Shown: piece by piece, positions 1 to 8,210 of the stretch
Position numbering within the stretch: the stretch's first letter is position 1
Layout of the letters: the number at the start of each line of letters is the position of its first letter
Origin: Thermicanus aegyptius DSM 12793
GTDB lineage: Bacteria; Bacillota; Bacilli; Thermicanales; Thermicanaceae
Length of the DNA stretch: 64,000 bases
Assembly: GCF_000510645.1 (NCBI RefSeq)
Contig: NZ_KI783301.1
Span: 996,704 to 1,060,703, forward strand
Direction: 5' to 3'
Notes under the pieces: generated by a model
The model's database searches: none
The model's input: only the letters and a program-made list of their open reading frames with translations
What the model was told of the DNA's origin: nothing
Position numbers and translations under genes: made by a program

Positions 1-102
1 CGGTTTCCTGACTCAAACCATAACCTTTCCCGAACCGGAAAGCCTAGCTTACGCATTGAACGCCTGCATCATATCGTGGATTGGTTTGGGAAATACATGT
101 AA
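1..102 (+). CDS. S9-family (prolyl oligopeptidase-type) peptidase, C-terminal end only
   Basis: The window opens inside a gene read in frame 1 and ending at TAA 100-102. The visible 33 residues contain DSNHNLSRTGKPSLR followed by IVDWFGKYM. This is the typical tail of acylaminoacyl-peptidase/prolyl oligopeptidase family S9 enzymes, where the catalytic His lies in an HxLSRxGKPxxR context and the chain ends with a helix containing DWF. Everything upstream, including the catalytic Ser and Asp, is outside the window. A dienelactone-hydrolase-type alpha/beta hydrolase is a less likely alternative. The fragment is 5' incomplete because of the window edge, not because of mutation. Confidence 0.7.
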   Translation, partial: RFPDSNHNLSRTGKPSLRIERLHHIVDWFGKYM

Positions 103-266
103 ACAATATTCTCTATGAAAAAAACGCAAAATAATGTGATCGGACGTTTCTCTCTTTTGAGATGAAGCGCTTTTGAAAGAGAAGATGGAGAGCGGTATGT
201 GATAAGATGAGGGGGAATCAAATGATGCCGTAACCGATCTTGGCGGCACATCGATGGAGGATAACG

Positions 267-1511
267 ATGGATATTCACCAACAAAGGGATATACAGGACA
301 TGGAAGATCGATTCGTGGGGGAAAGAACGGTGGAAAGGGATGGGGAAAAACTTTGGACCAAGGATTTTATTACCGTTACCCTGGCCAATCTCTTCCTTTT
401 CTTCAGCTTTCAAATGCTGATTCCCACTTTGCCCGCCTACGTCCAGGCAAAAGGTGGGAACGACCTGGCGGTTGGTATGGTGATCGCCCTTTTTACCGTT
501 TCCGCGTTAATTACCCGTCCTTTCGCAGGTAACGCTTTAGACCGAATCGGGAGAAAGGGGGTCCTCTACGCAGGGCTTCTCCTCTTCACGCTGTCGGCGT
601 TCGGATATGTCTGGACGGCGACCGTCTTTCTCATCCTCTTCCTCCGTTTTGTGCACGGCATCGGTTGGGGGATGACGACCACTTCTTTCGGGACCATCGT
701 TTCCGATTTGATCCCGGCGAAGCGAAGAGGGGAGGGAATGGGTTATTTCGGGTTATCTTCCACCTTTGCCATGGCTTTAGCTCCTCTGCTCGGTCTCTGG
801 ATCATGAATGAACGGGGTTTTTCCTTTCTTTTTCTCCTCTCCACAGGGCTAGCCGTCACCGCCTTTCTTATATCCCTTCCCATTCGAGAGACGAAAGGAA
901 AGGGACCTGTGGGTGGAGTCAAGGGACTCATCGAGCCGCAAGCCCTTTTTCCTTCGCTTTTAATCATGCTCTTTGCTTTAACGTATGGCGGGGTGGTGGG
1001 GTTTATTACCCTCTTCGGGAAAGAGGTAGGAATTGCTAACGTGGGAGGTTTTTTTCTCTTTAATGCGCTCATGGTCATGTTGGTACGCCCGGTTTCAGGA
1101 GTCCTGTATGACAAAAGGGGGGCTGGATGGGTTCTCATTCCCGGTACGATCTCGGCGGTCATAGGCCTTCTTCTCCTCTCTTACACCCATTCCACAGGAA
1201 TGCTCTATCTCTCCGCCTTTTTCTACGGGATCGGTTTCGGGACGATCCAGCCATCGTTACAGGCATGGACCATCTCCCGAGTACCCCCGGGAAGGAGGGG
1301 AACGGCAAACGGAACTTTCTTTTCTTCTTTTGATCTTGGCATTGGACTTGGGTCGGTTTTATTGGGGATGGTGGCCGGTTGGTTCAGCTATGGAATGATG
1401 TATCGATTTTCCATTGTCTTCCTCCTTCTGTTTTTGGTTCTCTATGCGGGTTATGGGCTGGGGAAGAGGTCTCAAAGGGAGAAAGGGGAAAAAAATGCGC
1501 AAGGTTTATGA
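267..1511 (+). CDS. MFS transporter (drug/metabolite efflux type)
   Basis: This is a 414-residue polytopic membrane protein of the major facilitator superfamily with about 12 hydrophobic segments. The loop after TM2 has the MFS motif A form DRIGRKGVLYAG, with a matching DKRGAGWVL at the start of the second half, and RRGxGMGYFG follows TM4. It probably exports a small molecule by proton antiport, but the substrate cannot be read from sequence. The start at 267 is chosen because GGAGG (256-260) lies 6 nt upstream; an in-frame codon at 240 has no ribosome site. The 3' end overlaps the next gene by 17 nt, which suggests translational coupling with the BtuF-like protein. Confidence 0.85.
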   Translation: MDIHQQRDIQDMEDRFVGERTVERDGEKLWTKDFITVTLANLFLFFSFQMLIPTLPAYVQAKGGNDLAVGMVIALFTVSALITRPFAGNALDRIGRKGVLYAGLLLFTLSAFGYVWTATVFLILFLRFVHGIGWGMTTTSFGTIVSDLIPAKRRGEGMGYFGLSSTFAMALAPLLGLWIMNERGFSFLFLLSTGLAVTAFLISLPIRETKGKGPVGGVKGLIEPQALFPSLLIMLFALTYGGVVGFITLFGKEVGIANVGGFFLFNALMVMLVRPVSGVLYDKRGAGWVLIPGTISAVIGLLLLSYTHSTGMLYLSAFFYGIGFGTIQPSLQAWTISRVPPGRRGTANGTFFSSFDLGIGLGSVLLGMVAGWFSYGMMYRFSIVFLLLFLVLYAGYGLGKRSQREKGEKNAQGL

Positions 1512-2331
1512 TCATCTGGAGCGCCTTGTAGAGATTCCTGAGAATCCGGAAAGGATCGTTTCGCTCGTTCCTTCCATTACAGAGACTCTGTTCGCCTTCG
1601 GGCTCGAGGGAAGAATCGCAGGGAGGACCCGCTACTGCATCGCTCCTCCTGAAGCCAAGGAAGTGCCTGTGGTAGGAGGGACAAAGGATGTGAAAGCGGA
1701 GAAGATCCTCTCTTTGCGGCCCGATCTCATCTTGGCGGAGAAGGAAGAGACGCCGAGGGAGCTGGTGGAACGCTTGGAAAAAGAGGTTCCCCTTTATGTG
1801 GCCGATGTGGAGAATTTTGAAGAGGGAATCCGCTTGATCCGGGATTTGGGTGAGATCACCGGGAAGAGGGAGCGGGCAGAGGAGATTCTCTCTGCTTTGG
1901 AGAAGGAATATGCTCGCTTCCGAGAAGAGAGGGAAGGGATTGGGCGGAAAGTTTTTGAACGTGGAAAAAGAGGGCAGGAGTCTTTGACGGTCGCTTATTT
2001 AATCTGGAGGAAGCCCAATATGGCCGCAGGTTCTTCCACCTTTATCGATGCCATGCTCCGGCAGATGGGGCTTAAGAATGTTTTCGCCGGGAGACAGCGT
2101 TATCCTGTGGTGTCGGAGGCGGAGCTTCAGGCGGCCAAACCGGATCTCCTCTTTCTCAGTTCGGAGCCATACCCCTTTTCCCCGAAGCACCGAGAAGAAT
2201 TTCAACGCATGCTGCCCGATTCAAGGATCCACTTTGTGGACGGAGCCATTTTTAGCTGGTACGGGGTGCGGATGTTGCAAGCCCCTTCCTATTTTATCCG
2301 TCTGCTGTCGGAAATCGTCAACCCTCTTTAG
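1495..2331 (+). CDS. BtuF-like periplasmic-binding-protein-fold protein without signal peptide
   Basis: The 278-residue protein has the class III solute-binding (helical backbone, COG0614) signature: RIVSLVPSITETLFAFGL near the N terminus, then LRPDLILAEKEETP and later KPDLLFLSSEPYPF. Proteins of this family normally bind cobalamin or iron chelates outside the membrane. This one starts directly with MRKVYDHLER and has no signal peptide or lipobox, so it is probably cytoplasmic, like the stand-alone cobalamin-binding homologues annotated in other Firmicutes. The start at 1495 follows GGGGAAAAA inside the preceding MFS gene. Its stop meets the stop of the convergent GNAT gene with a 4-nt overlap. 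The ligand is unknown. Confidence 0.75.
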   Translation: MRKVYDHLERLVEIPENPERIVSLVPSITETLFAFGLEGRIAGRTRYCIAPPEAKEVPVVGGTKDVKAEKILSLRPDLILAEKEETPRELVERLEKEVPLYVADVENFEEGIRLIRDLGEITGKRERAEEILSALEKEYARFREEREGIGRKVFERGKRGQESLTVAYLIWRKPNMAAGSSTFIDAMLRQMGLKNVFAGRQRYPVVSEAELQAAKPDLLFLSSEPYPFSPKHREEFQRMLPDSRIHFVDGAIFSWYGVRMLQAPSYFIRLLSEIVNPL

Positions 2332-3437
2332 ATGTAGTTTAAGCCTGCGGTGTAGGGGAAAGGGATAAGCTCGAAGAGGTTTCGGACTCTTTTTTCCTCC
2401 TCCCATTCTTTCGAAGCGTCGAACAATTCCTCTAGCTTCTCTCTTTGCCCGGAAGGAATGAGGTTAAAATAGGGTTTCAATTGCTCGTTCAGGACTTCCA
2501 GATTTAGGATTTTCACCGTCCCCTGATTTGGCTCCTCGGCATATGGAATGGAGGACATCAGCCGATGGAGCTCCTTCTCATGTTTCGGTATGGGAATATC
2601 AAGGATAGTTTCTTTCTCCGCTCTGACGGCATGAGCCATCAGGGCGACCACTGCATGGGGATTCCCAGCCCATTCAATGGCGAGCAGTTTTTCCGGGTTT
2701 ATGGGTGTATCGCTGAGGAAACTTTCTTCCTTGGAATCGACTTCCCTTTTTCTGGGAGGGTCTCCCGATTTCTTTGGAACCCCCACGACCAGATACCCTT
2801 CTAACCTCCCGTTCTTTTCCGCCACCCATATCTGGTGACGCATCTTCACACAGCTGGCAAAAGCCTCCTGTTCCAAGAGAGTGGACAGATCGAAGAGGCT
2901 CTGTGCGTAAGCCACCTCCCGTCTGTCGGCGAGGAGAGCCATCTCGAGGATGTCGGTACTCTTCCTTTCTCGGATGAGGTACCCTGAATGGATGGTGGAG
3001 GGTAAAGAACGAAGGAGGTCGGGAGGGAGGCGGTATCTTCTCACGTTGCCAAAAGGATGGCACCCGATGCGCCGATAGAGGGGGAGGGTTCCGGAAACCA
3101 GCAGGAGGGAGGCTTGGGCTTCTTTGGCGTAAACGACCACTTCCTCCAGTAAGCGGCTTGCATATCCTCTCCCTCGATAGAGGGGATCGGTGCAAACGGA
3201 ACCGAGGGAGAAGATTTTTAGTTTTGCTTCTCCCACTTTGACCACGCCGGGAACAAGTCCCATAAAGGAGACCAGTTTGCCGTTTTCATACACTCCAAAG
3301 GAATGGCTTTCCAACGGAGGATGAAAGATCTGGGGAAACGCCTTTCCCATGGAGATTTGTTCCCTATCCCGGAACACCCGGTCGGCCAAGAGAACGGCTT
3401 CTTCCAGCTGACTTTTTGTTAAGCGGGAAAGCTTCAT
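2328..3437 (-). CDS. GNAT family N-acetyltransferase (two-domain, Eis-like architecture)
   Basis: This is a 369-residue acetyltransferase. Residues 1-140 form a GNAT domain with LGSVCTDPLYRGRGYASRLL, where the R/Q-x-x-G-x-G/A segment binds the acetyl-CoA pyrophosphate. A second GNAT-like half and a C-terminal sterol-carrier-like tail would fit the length, as in Eis/YhcV-type enzymes, but I cannot confirm that C-terminal part. The start at 3437 follows AGGAGG at a good distance; an extension upstream to 3572 lacks a ribosome site. It is convergent with the BtuF-like gene. The substrate is unknown. Confidence 0.75.
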   Translation of the reverse strand: MKLSRLTKSQLEEAVLLADRVFRDREQISMGKAFPQIFHPPLESHSFGVYENGKLVSFMGLVPGVVKVGEAKLKIFSLGSVCTDPLYRGRGYASRLLEEVVVYAKEAQASLLLVSGTLPLYRRIGCHPFGNVRRYRLPPDLLRSLPSTIHSGYLIRERKSTDILEMALLADRREVAYAQSLFDLSTLLEQEAFASCVKMRHQIWVAEKNGRLEGYLVVGVPKKSGDPPRKREVDSKEESFLSDTPINPEKLLAIEWAGNPHAVVALMAHAVRAEKETILDIPIPKHEKELHRLMSSIPYAEEPNQGTVKILNLEVLNEQLKPYFNLIPSGQREKLEELFDASKEWEEEKRVRNLFELIPFPYTAGLNYI

Positions 3438-4104
3438 TTGCGAACCTCCTTGCGTTTTGCGTGAAATCATCCGTTCAAAACGGTATATCTTTTCTTGATC
3501 ACTTCTACCTACTCCGATGAATAGATCGGTATGAAAAATCTTGATGAATCGAGGATGTTTTTTCTCTTCCATTCTTCGATTCTATCGGCTCATTTCCTTT
3601 TGTGGCTCATTCCCGATCCACTTCATAGCCAATTTCCCAGATACGAGATTGGACGTTCATATTATTGCATTCTATAATGGGATCAGGAGGTACGTCTTGG
3701 AATTAAGACCATAATATCAAAAAAAAACGTTAGAATAAATGAGGCGAAAAGGTTGATGCGGAAATGGAATGGGAACGATCAGAATTCCTTCGGAAAGAGT
3801 GATTTTTTATGCCCGATCCAATGGTTGGAACAGACGGTGATTTATCGATTGAATCTCCGTTGAGAAAGATTCTGCAAAAATAGATAACGTGCTCGAAATC
3901 ACCGGAGATAAAGGCGTACGACATGGAATCGGCTGCTTTGAATCGTGTGAAATCGGCGCGGTCTATCGATGGGACAGTCCTAGCATCTGAAATGAGTGAC
4001 TGGAAATCGTGTACGAAAGAAAGATGGTAAAATCATGTTTACGGGGATGGACAAGCATATAATCAAGATGAACATACAATGGAGATGAAGAAGGAGATGG
4101 ATCG
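3438..4104. other. 667-bp gap without a convincing gene; one promoter candidate
   Basis: No frame gives a recognisable protein. TTGGAC (3649-3654), an 18-nt spacer and TATAAT (3673-3678) look like a plus-strand sigma-A promoter followed by an AGGAGG, but only a five-codon reading frame (TTG GAA TTA AGA CCA) follows it. A 35-codon frame starting near 3755 resembles nothing known. The stretch may be a decayed gene or a long untranslated leader of the flavin reductase gene. Confidence 0.35.
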
Positions 4105-4737
4105 ATGTTAACAAGGCAGATGGGGATTTTCCCGTATGGATATCCAAGCCAGATTGCCATCATCACCGTGGAGTGGGGAGGGAGAAAGAACATGATGGCC
4201 GCAGGGTGGCACTCCATGCTCTCCATGAATCCTCCCCTTTATGGGGTGGCCGTTTCAGAAGAGCGCTATTCCTACTCGATGATCCGTAAGGCGGAAGCCT
4301 TTGCCGTCCACTTCCTCCCTGCCGAAAAGATCGAGTGGATCGAGCTGGCCGGCAGGAATTCGGGGCGTGAGGCAGATAAGTTTCAAAAAGCGAGCATCCC
4401 CTCCGAACCAGGAGCCGAAACGGGGATGCCCATCATTCCTCTGGCTCATGTTGCCTATGAATGCAGGGTAAAAGAAGTTTACCCCCTTGGAGATCATCAC
4501 TGGTTTGTGGGGGAGATTCTAGCCGCGTATAAGGATGAAGAGAAGCTGGATCCTATGGGATTTCCCGTATGGGAGAACGTGACGCTTCCCCTGTACCTTG
4601 GGAAAGATATGGAAAGGAATAAGGATCGTTACATTCTATTAAATAAGGAAAGGAACGAGGTGGAATGGGATGCGATCCCCGATCAACGCAACGTACGGGA
4701 GGCTGTTCCTCATTCCTCCGGATCTTCCGCATTGTAG
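4105..4737 (+). CDS. Flavin reductase-like FMN-binding protein
   Basis: The 210-residue protein begins YGYPSQIAIITVEWGGRKN followed by MMAAGWHSMLSMNPPLYGVAV. This is the FMN-binding split-barrel pattern of the flavin reductase/DIM6/NTAB family, in which the MxxxW stretch and the following NPPL contact flavin. Such proteins reduce free flavins or are stand-alone flavoproteins of unknown substrate. AAGGAG lies before ATG 4105. The 3' end runs 28 nt into the 3' end of the convergent DUF3905 gene. There is no operon partner. Confidence 0.8.
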   Translation: MLTRQMGIFPYGYPSQIAIITVEWGGRKNMMAAGWHSMLSMNPPLYGVAVSEERYSYSMIRKAEAFAVHFLPAEKIEWIELAGRNSGREADKFQKASIPSEPGAETGMPIIPLAHVAYECRVKEVYPLGDHHWFVGEILAAYKDEEKLDPMGFPVWENVTLPLYLGKDMERNKDRYILLNKERNEVEWDAIPDQRNVREAVPHSSGSSAL

Positions 4738-5036
4738 CTTACATCATGGGTTGGGTGCATAAAAGGAACCCCTTGGGGAGGGAGACCCTGTTCGCGCAAT
4801 TCCTGATTCGCTGCAGTTCTCCAGCCGATGTCTCGGGTAGGATGAACCCACTCATCGCCTGCCATGATGGCGGGATCCATCTCGGTGCTCCAATGATGTA
4901 AAGGAGAATTGGGGGAGTTGTAGAAGTTGTCGCCAATGACAACGCCGTACTCATTCACGAAAGGAGCATGTGGATCCTTTCTTTTTTTTGCGGTCTTCCC
5001 ATCCTGACCGGGATGATGGTTTTGATATGACGACAT
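4710..5036 (-). CDS. DUF3905 protein, Bacillales-specific small protein
   Basis: The 108-residue hydrophilic protein contains APFVNEYGVVIGDNFYNS, MDPAIMAGDEWVHPTRDIGW and GVPFMHPTHD. I recognise this pattern as the DUF3905 family found in spore-forming Bacillales. The biochemical role is unknown, and the restriction to spore formers suggests, without proof, a spore-related job. The start at ATG 5036 is preferred because a GGAAGGG sequence lies upstream; a TTG at 5069 would extend the protein by 11 residues but places that same site inside the coding region. It overlaps the flavin reductase gene tail to tail. Confidence 0.75.
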   Translation of the reverse strand: MSSYQNHHPGQDGKTAKKRKDPHAPFVNEYGVVIGDNFYNSPNSPLHHWSTEMDPAIMAGDEWVHPTRDIGWRTAANQELREQGLPPQGVPFMHPTHDVSYNAEDPEE

Positions 5037-5120
5037 ATTATATTCTTCCCTTCCTTTTCGATTCATCAATTCATTCTTTAGTCTATTTATTCTAAGGGAT
5101 TTTATGCTTTAAGGGTTAGT

Positions 5121-5149
5121 TTGAAAAGACCTTGCTTAATAAATATTAA
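5121..5149 (+). promoter_or_regulatory. Probable sigma-A promoter of the SPFH gene
   Basis: TTGAAA (5121-5126) and TATTAA (5144-5149) are separated by 17 nt, about 60 nt upstream of the SPFH start codon. Confidence 0.45.
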
Positions 5150-5210
5150 AATGATATCATAATGATGTAAGAGGATCTCACCATTTTCGAAGAAGAAAGA
5201 AGGGTTTCCC

Positions 5211-6095
5211 ATGAAAGAAAAAGAAGCATGGAGAGTAAATGGTTTCTTGGGGCTTCTCCTCTTTTTCATTTTGGTCATCGCAGGGGCTTTGATCTTATGG
5301 AAGGGAATTCGATTTGCGATGGATGAAGAGGTGACCATGGCGGTATTGGGAATTGTTTTAGGCATTCTAATCATCTTCGTTGGTCTCTTTATTGCCACGG
5401 GCCTTTTCATCGTGCAGCCCAATCATGGGGTTGTCCTCACCTTTTTTGGGAAATACATCGGCAGTGTAAGGGAAGCAGGTTTTTATCTGAGCATCCCCCT
5501 TTCTGCTCGGAAAAAAGTTTCCTTAAGGGTGCGAAACTTTAACAGCGCCAAGTTGAAGGTGAACGATCAGCAGGGAAACCCCATCGAGATTGCTGCGGTG
5601 ATCGTCTTTAAGGTGGTCGATACGGCGAAGGCACTTTTTGACGTAGATAACTACGAGGAGTTCGTGGAGATTCAGAGCGAGACGGCCATCCGACATATCG
5701 CCAGCCTCTACCCCTATGATCTCTTTGAAGAGGAAGGTTTCTCCCTCAGGGGCAATACCGACGAGATCGCCGCTGAACTGGGGAAGGATCTTCAAAAAAG
5801 GCTTGCGGTGGCTGGGGTGGAAGTGATGGAGGCTCGTCTTACCCATTTGGCCTATGCGACGGAAATTGCCGGGGCCATGTTGCAACGGCAACAAGCCGCA
5901 GCCATTCTGGCGGCTCGCCAGAAAATCGTGGAAGGGGCGGTGGGCATGGTGCAAATGGTGATTCGCCAGCTAGAAGCCGATGGGATGGTGGAATTGGACG
6001 AGGAGCGGAAGGCGGCGATGGTGAACAACTTAATGGTGGCCATCGTTTCCGAACGAGGAGCCCAACCGGTTATTAATGCAGGCACTCTTTATTAG
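5211..6095 (+). CDS. SPFH/band 7 (stomatin-like) membrane scaffold protein
   Basis: The 294-residue protein has two N-terminal membrane segments (about residues 10-30 and 40-65) followed by VQPNHGVVLTFFGKYIGSVR, the usual entry into an SPFH/band 7 domain. The C-terminal part is helical and Ala/Glu-rich (MLQRQQAAAILAARQKIVEG), as in flotillin/stomatin oligomers that organise membrane microdomains or regulate membrane proteases. RBS AAGGGTTTCCC is weak. Twelve nt separate it from a ribbon-helix-helix protein gene; this pair occurs together in other Bacillales, which suggests the small protein belongs to the same unit. Confidence 0.85.
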   Translation: MKEKEAWRVNGFLGLLLFFILVIAGALILWKGIRFAMDEEVTMAVLGIVLGILIIFVGLFIATGLFIVQPNHGVVLTFFGKYIGSVREAGFYLSIPLSARKKVSLRVRNFNSAKLKVNDQQGNPIEIAAVIVFKVVDTAKALFDVDNYEEFVEIQSETAIRHIASLYPYDLFEEEGFSLRGNTDEIAAELGKDLQKRLAVAGVEVMEARLTHLAYATEIAGAMLQRQQAAAILAARQKIVEGAVGMVQMVIRQLEADGMVELDEERKAAMVNNLMVAIVSERGAQPVINAGTLY

Positions 6096-6106
6096 AGGTA
6101 AGGAAG

Positions 6107-6298
6107 ATGGCAGGAAAGAAACAGTTTCCGCTCCGCTTAGATCCGTCCATCTACGAGGCTATTGAGAAGTGGGCCACCGATGAATTTCGCAGCGTCAATG
6201 CTCATATCGAATATCTGCTGCGGGAGAGTTTGAGGCGAGAGGGGAGACTGAAGGAAAAGCGGGGGACACCGGATCAAAGAGAGAAGAAAGATCCGTAG
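6107..6298 (+). CDS. Ribbon-helix-helix (Arc-type) small DNA-binding protein
   Basis: The 63-residue protein begins KKQFPLRLDPSIYEAIEKWA and continues RSVNAHIEYLLRESLRRE. This is a classic Arc/MetJ ribbon-helix-helix domain with one N-terminal beta strand (FPLRL) and two helices. It would act as a dimer or tetramer on operator DNA. It lies 12 nt after the SPFH gene with a GGTAAGGAAG ribosome site. No toxin gene is adjacent, so an antitoxin role is not supported here; autoregulation of the SPFH operon is the simplest guess. Confidence 0.75.
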   Translation: MAGKKQFPLRLDPSIYEAIEKWATDEFRSVNAHIEYLLRESLRREGRLKEKRGTPDQREKKDP

Positions 6299-6346
6299 GT
6301 TACAGTTAATGGGATGAGAAGTGAACGATATGATAAGCGGGAATGG

Positions 6347-6376
6347 GCGACAGATCGTAATGCGACAGATCGTAAT
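6347..6376. repeat. Perfect 15-bp tandem repeat
   Basis: GCGACAGATCGTAAT occurs twice in direct succession (6347-6361 and 6362-6376) in the 433-bp gap after the ribbon-helix-helix gene. It could be a local duplication or a binding site. Confidence 0.6.
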
Positions 6377-6496
6377 AGAAAAGGATGGAGAAGTTTGCAT
6401 CAAAAAAAGAGGATTGGCGCGATGGATCGGCAGTGAGTAAAATAAAAATGGAGTAGACAGATATTACTATAAATACTAGATAAATCATGAAAACAG

Positions 6497-6527
6497 CCCC
6501 CTTTTATCGGATGATGAGGGGGTTTTT
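6497..6527. terminator. Rho-independent terminator-like hairpin
   Basis: CCCCCT (6497-6502) pairs with AGGGGG (6517-6522) and is followed by five T. It is placed to end transcription from the SPFH/ribbon-helix-helix operon. Confidence 0.55.
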
Positions 6528-6660
6528 ATTATGAACAAGTTGAAAAAGGAAGTCTTCGGTTGCCGGACGCATCATCGAATAAATCGGCGGAAATAAGGGA
6601 GAATTCACTTTTTTTAAGAGTGGGAATGATGACAGATTTATGTCCTTTCCTCGAATTTGA

Positions 6661-6689
6661 TTGACGCCTATACGGGGGAGGGTGATAAT
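6661..6689 (+). promoter_or_regulatory. Probable sigma-A promoter of tatA
   Basis: TTGACG (6661-6666), a 17-nt spacer and GATAAT (6684-6689) lie about 40 nt before the tatA start. Confidence 0.55.
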
Positions 6690-6731
6690 GAAAGTGACGG
6701 AACCGTATTTGCGACCAGGGAGGTGATATCG

Positions 6732-6917
6732 ATGCCATTTCAAAATATCGGGATTCCAGGTTTGATTTTGCTCCTTATTCTTGCATTAATTATTTTTGGA
6801 CCCAATAAACTGCCTGAGCTGGGGCGTGCCTTCGGAAAGACCATCAGGGAGTTTAAAACGGCGACGAATGAGATGTTCAATGAGAAATCCGATAAAGAGG
6901 CCGAGCATAAGGCGTGA
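6732..6917 (+). CDS. tatA: Sec-independent (Tat) translocase subunit TatA
   Basis: The 61-residue protein has a short N-terminal membrane helix ([19 protein letters not shown]), the family's [15 protein letters not shown] amphipathic hinge, and a charged tail. TatA builds the twin-arginine export pore. The start at 6732 follows GGGAGGTGAT. The gene lies directly upstream of the hydrogenase locus, whose small subunit carries a twin-arginine signal, so it probably serves hydrogenase export. No tatC is seen in the window. It has its own promoter and terminator, so it can be expressed separately from the hydrogenase genes. Confidence 0.9.
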   Translation: MPFQNIGIPGLILLLILALIIFGPNKLPELGRAFGKTIREFKTATNEMFNEKSDKEAEHKA

Positions 6918-6947
6918 TCAGCATAGGAGGCATAATCACGTTTTTTT
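6913..6947 (+). terminator. Terminator of tatA
   Basis: CGTGAT (6913-6918) pairs with ATCACG (6935-6940), followed by seven T. The stem overlaps the tatA stop codon. Confidence 0.7.
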
Positions 6948-7010
6948 ATCTTTCTTATTGAATTCGTTGAACTCAGAAAACGCTTACACCATTTCTTACA
7001 CCCCCATGGG

Positions 7011-7016
7011 TATAAT
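7011..7016 (+). promoter_or_regulatory. Candidate -10 element of the hydrogenase operon
   Basis: A perfect TATAAT lies 113 nt upstream of the hydrogenase small-subunit gene, just after the palindrome CCCATGGG (7003-7010). No -35 match is found at 16-18 nt, so the promoter may need an activator. Further down the leader, TGGATTA and TAATCCA (about 7078-7101) can pair. Confidence 0.35.
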
Positions 7017-7128
7017 GAAGGGGGTTCTTAAAAGTTTTATGACATAAAACGGAGTTTCATAGATTTTTCGTTGTGATTGGATTAGCATGGTTTTGTAATC
7101 CATTTTCCTTTTAAGAGGAGATGATGAT

Positions 7129-8196
7129 ATGGGGTCTAAGACGATTTATGAGGAGGCGTTGCAACGGGGGGTATCGCGACGCGACTTCCTCAAGATGTGT
7201 ACGGCGCTTGCCGCCACCATGGGGCTTGATGTTTCCATGTCCGGCAACGTGGTAAAGGCCATGGAGAGCACACCACGGGTGCCCGTCATCTGGATGCAGT
7301 TTCAGGATTGTACGGGTTGTTCCGAATCGTTCATTCGGACCACCCATCCGAAGCTCGAAAGCATCTTGTTCGACATGATCTCCCTGGAGTATACCGAAGT
7401 TTTGTCGGCCGCCTCAGGTCTCCAGGTGGAAGAGGCGCGTCAGAACGTGTTAAAAAATCATTATGGGGAATATGTACTGGTAACGGAGGGAAGCATCCCG
7501 GAAAGTTACCAGTACCTCACCATTGGGGGGCATTCAGGACGGGAGCTCTTTGAAGAAGCGGCAAAGGGGGCAAAGGCGATCATCACCTATGGAAGTTGCG
7601 CTTCCTGGGGAGGGATTCCGGCCGCCTATCCGAACCCGACGAAAGCCCATCCGGTCACCGATTTTGTTTCGGGAAAACCTGTTATTCGCGTTCCCGGATG
7701 CCCTCCCATCGCAGAAGTGATGACGGGGGTGATCGCCCATATCATTACATTCGGGGCGATTCCGGAACTGGACCAGAGTGGTAGGCCGAAAGCTTTCTAT
7801 CGTCATCGGATTCATGACAAGTGCAACCGGCGGGCGTATTTCGATGCGGGGCTTTTTGCCGAATCCTTTGATGATGAAGGGGCAAGGCAAGGATACTGCC
7901 TTTATAAACTAGGTTGCAAAGGGCCAACAACCTACAATGCCTGTGCGGAAGTACGGTGGAATGGGGGGACCAGTTTCCCCATACTCTCGGGGAATCCCTG
8001 CATTGGGTGTTCCGAAGAGAATTTCTGGGATAATGGTCCTTTCTATGTGAGAAGGGCGAAGGTTCCCGGTACCCAGACCACCATCAATCCTGAGACAATC
8101 GGCGTCGCTGCTGCGGCGGTAACGGCGGCGGGGGTAGCCGTTCATGCCACGGCGACGGTGATCGCCAAGAAACGCAAAGGACAATCTGGAGAATGA
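7129..8196 (+). CDS. hyaA: [NiFe] uptake hydrogenase small subunit, Tat-exported
   Basis: The 355-residue electron-transfer subunit of a group 1 membrane-bound hydrogenase carries a twin-arginine signal SRRDFLKMCTALAAT (about residues 16-30). Its iron-sulfur ligands are visible as DCTGCSESFIR and GSCASWGG (proximal cluster), HDKCNRRAYFDAG and GYCLYKLGCKG (distal) and NPCIGCSEENFWD (medial). A C-terminal hydrophobic stretch (about residues 320-345) anchors it next to the cytochrome b subunit. The proximal site has Gly in both positions that are Cys in oxygen-tolerant enzymes. RBS AAGAGGAGATGATGAT. It starts a tightly packed 12-gene run; the symbol follows the E. coli hya naming and the orthologous subgroup is not certain. 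Confidence 0.95.
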   Translation: MGSKTIYEEALQRGVSRRDFLKMCTALAATMGLDVSMSGNVVKAMESTPRVPVIWMQFQDCTGCSESFIRTTHPKLESILFDMISLEYTEVLSAASGLQVEEARQNVLKNHYGEYVLVTEGSIPESYQYLTIGGHSGRELFEEAAKGAKAIITYGSCASWGGIPAAYPNPTKAHPVTDFVSGKPVIRVPGCPPIAEVMTGVIAHIITFGAIPELDQSGRPKAFYRHRIHDKCNRRAYFDAGLFAESFDDEGARQGYCLYKLGCKGPTTYNACAEVRWNGGTSFPILSGNPCIGCSEENFWDNGPFYVRRAKVPGTQTTINPETIGVAAAAVTAAGVAVHATATVIAKKRKGQSGE

Positions 8197-8210
8197 ATGA
8201 GGTGAATTGA

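Noticed and set aside
6107..6298. Antitoxin of a toxin-antitoxin pair
   Set aside because: No toxin gene lies on either side; the upstream partner is an SPFH scaffold protein.
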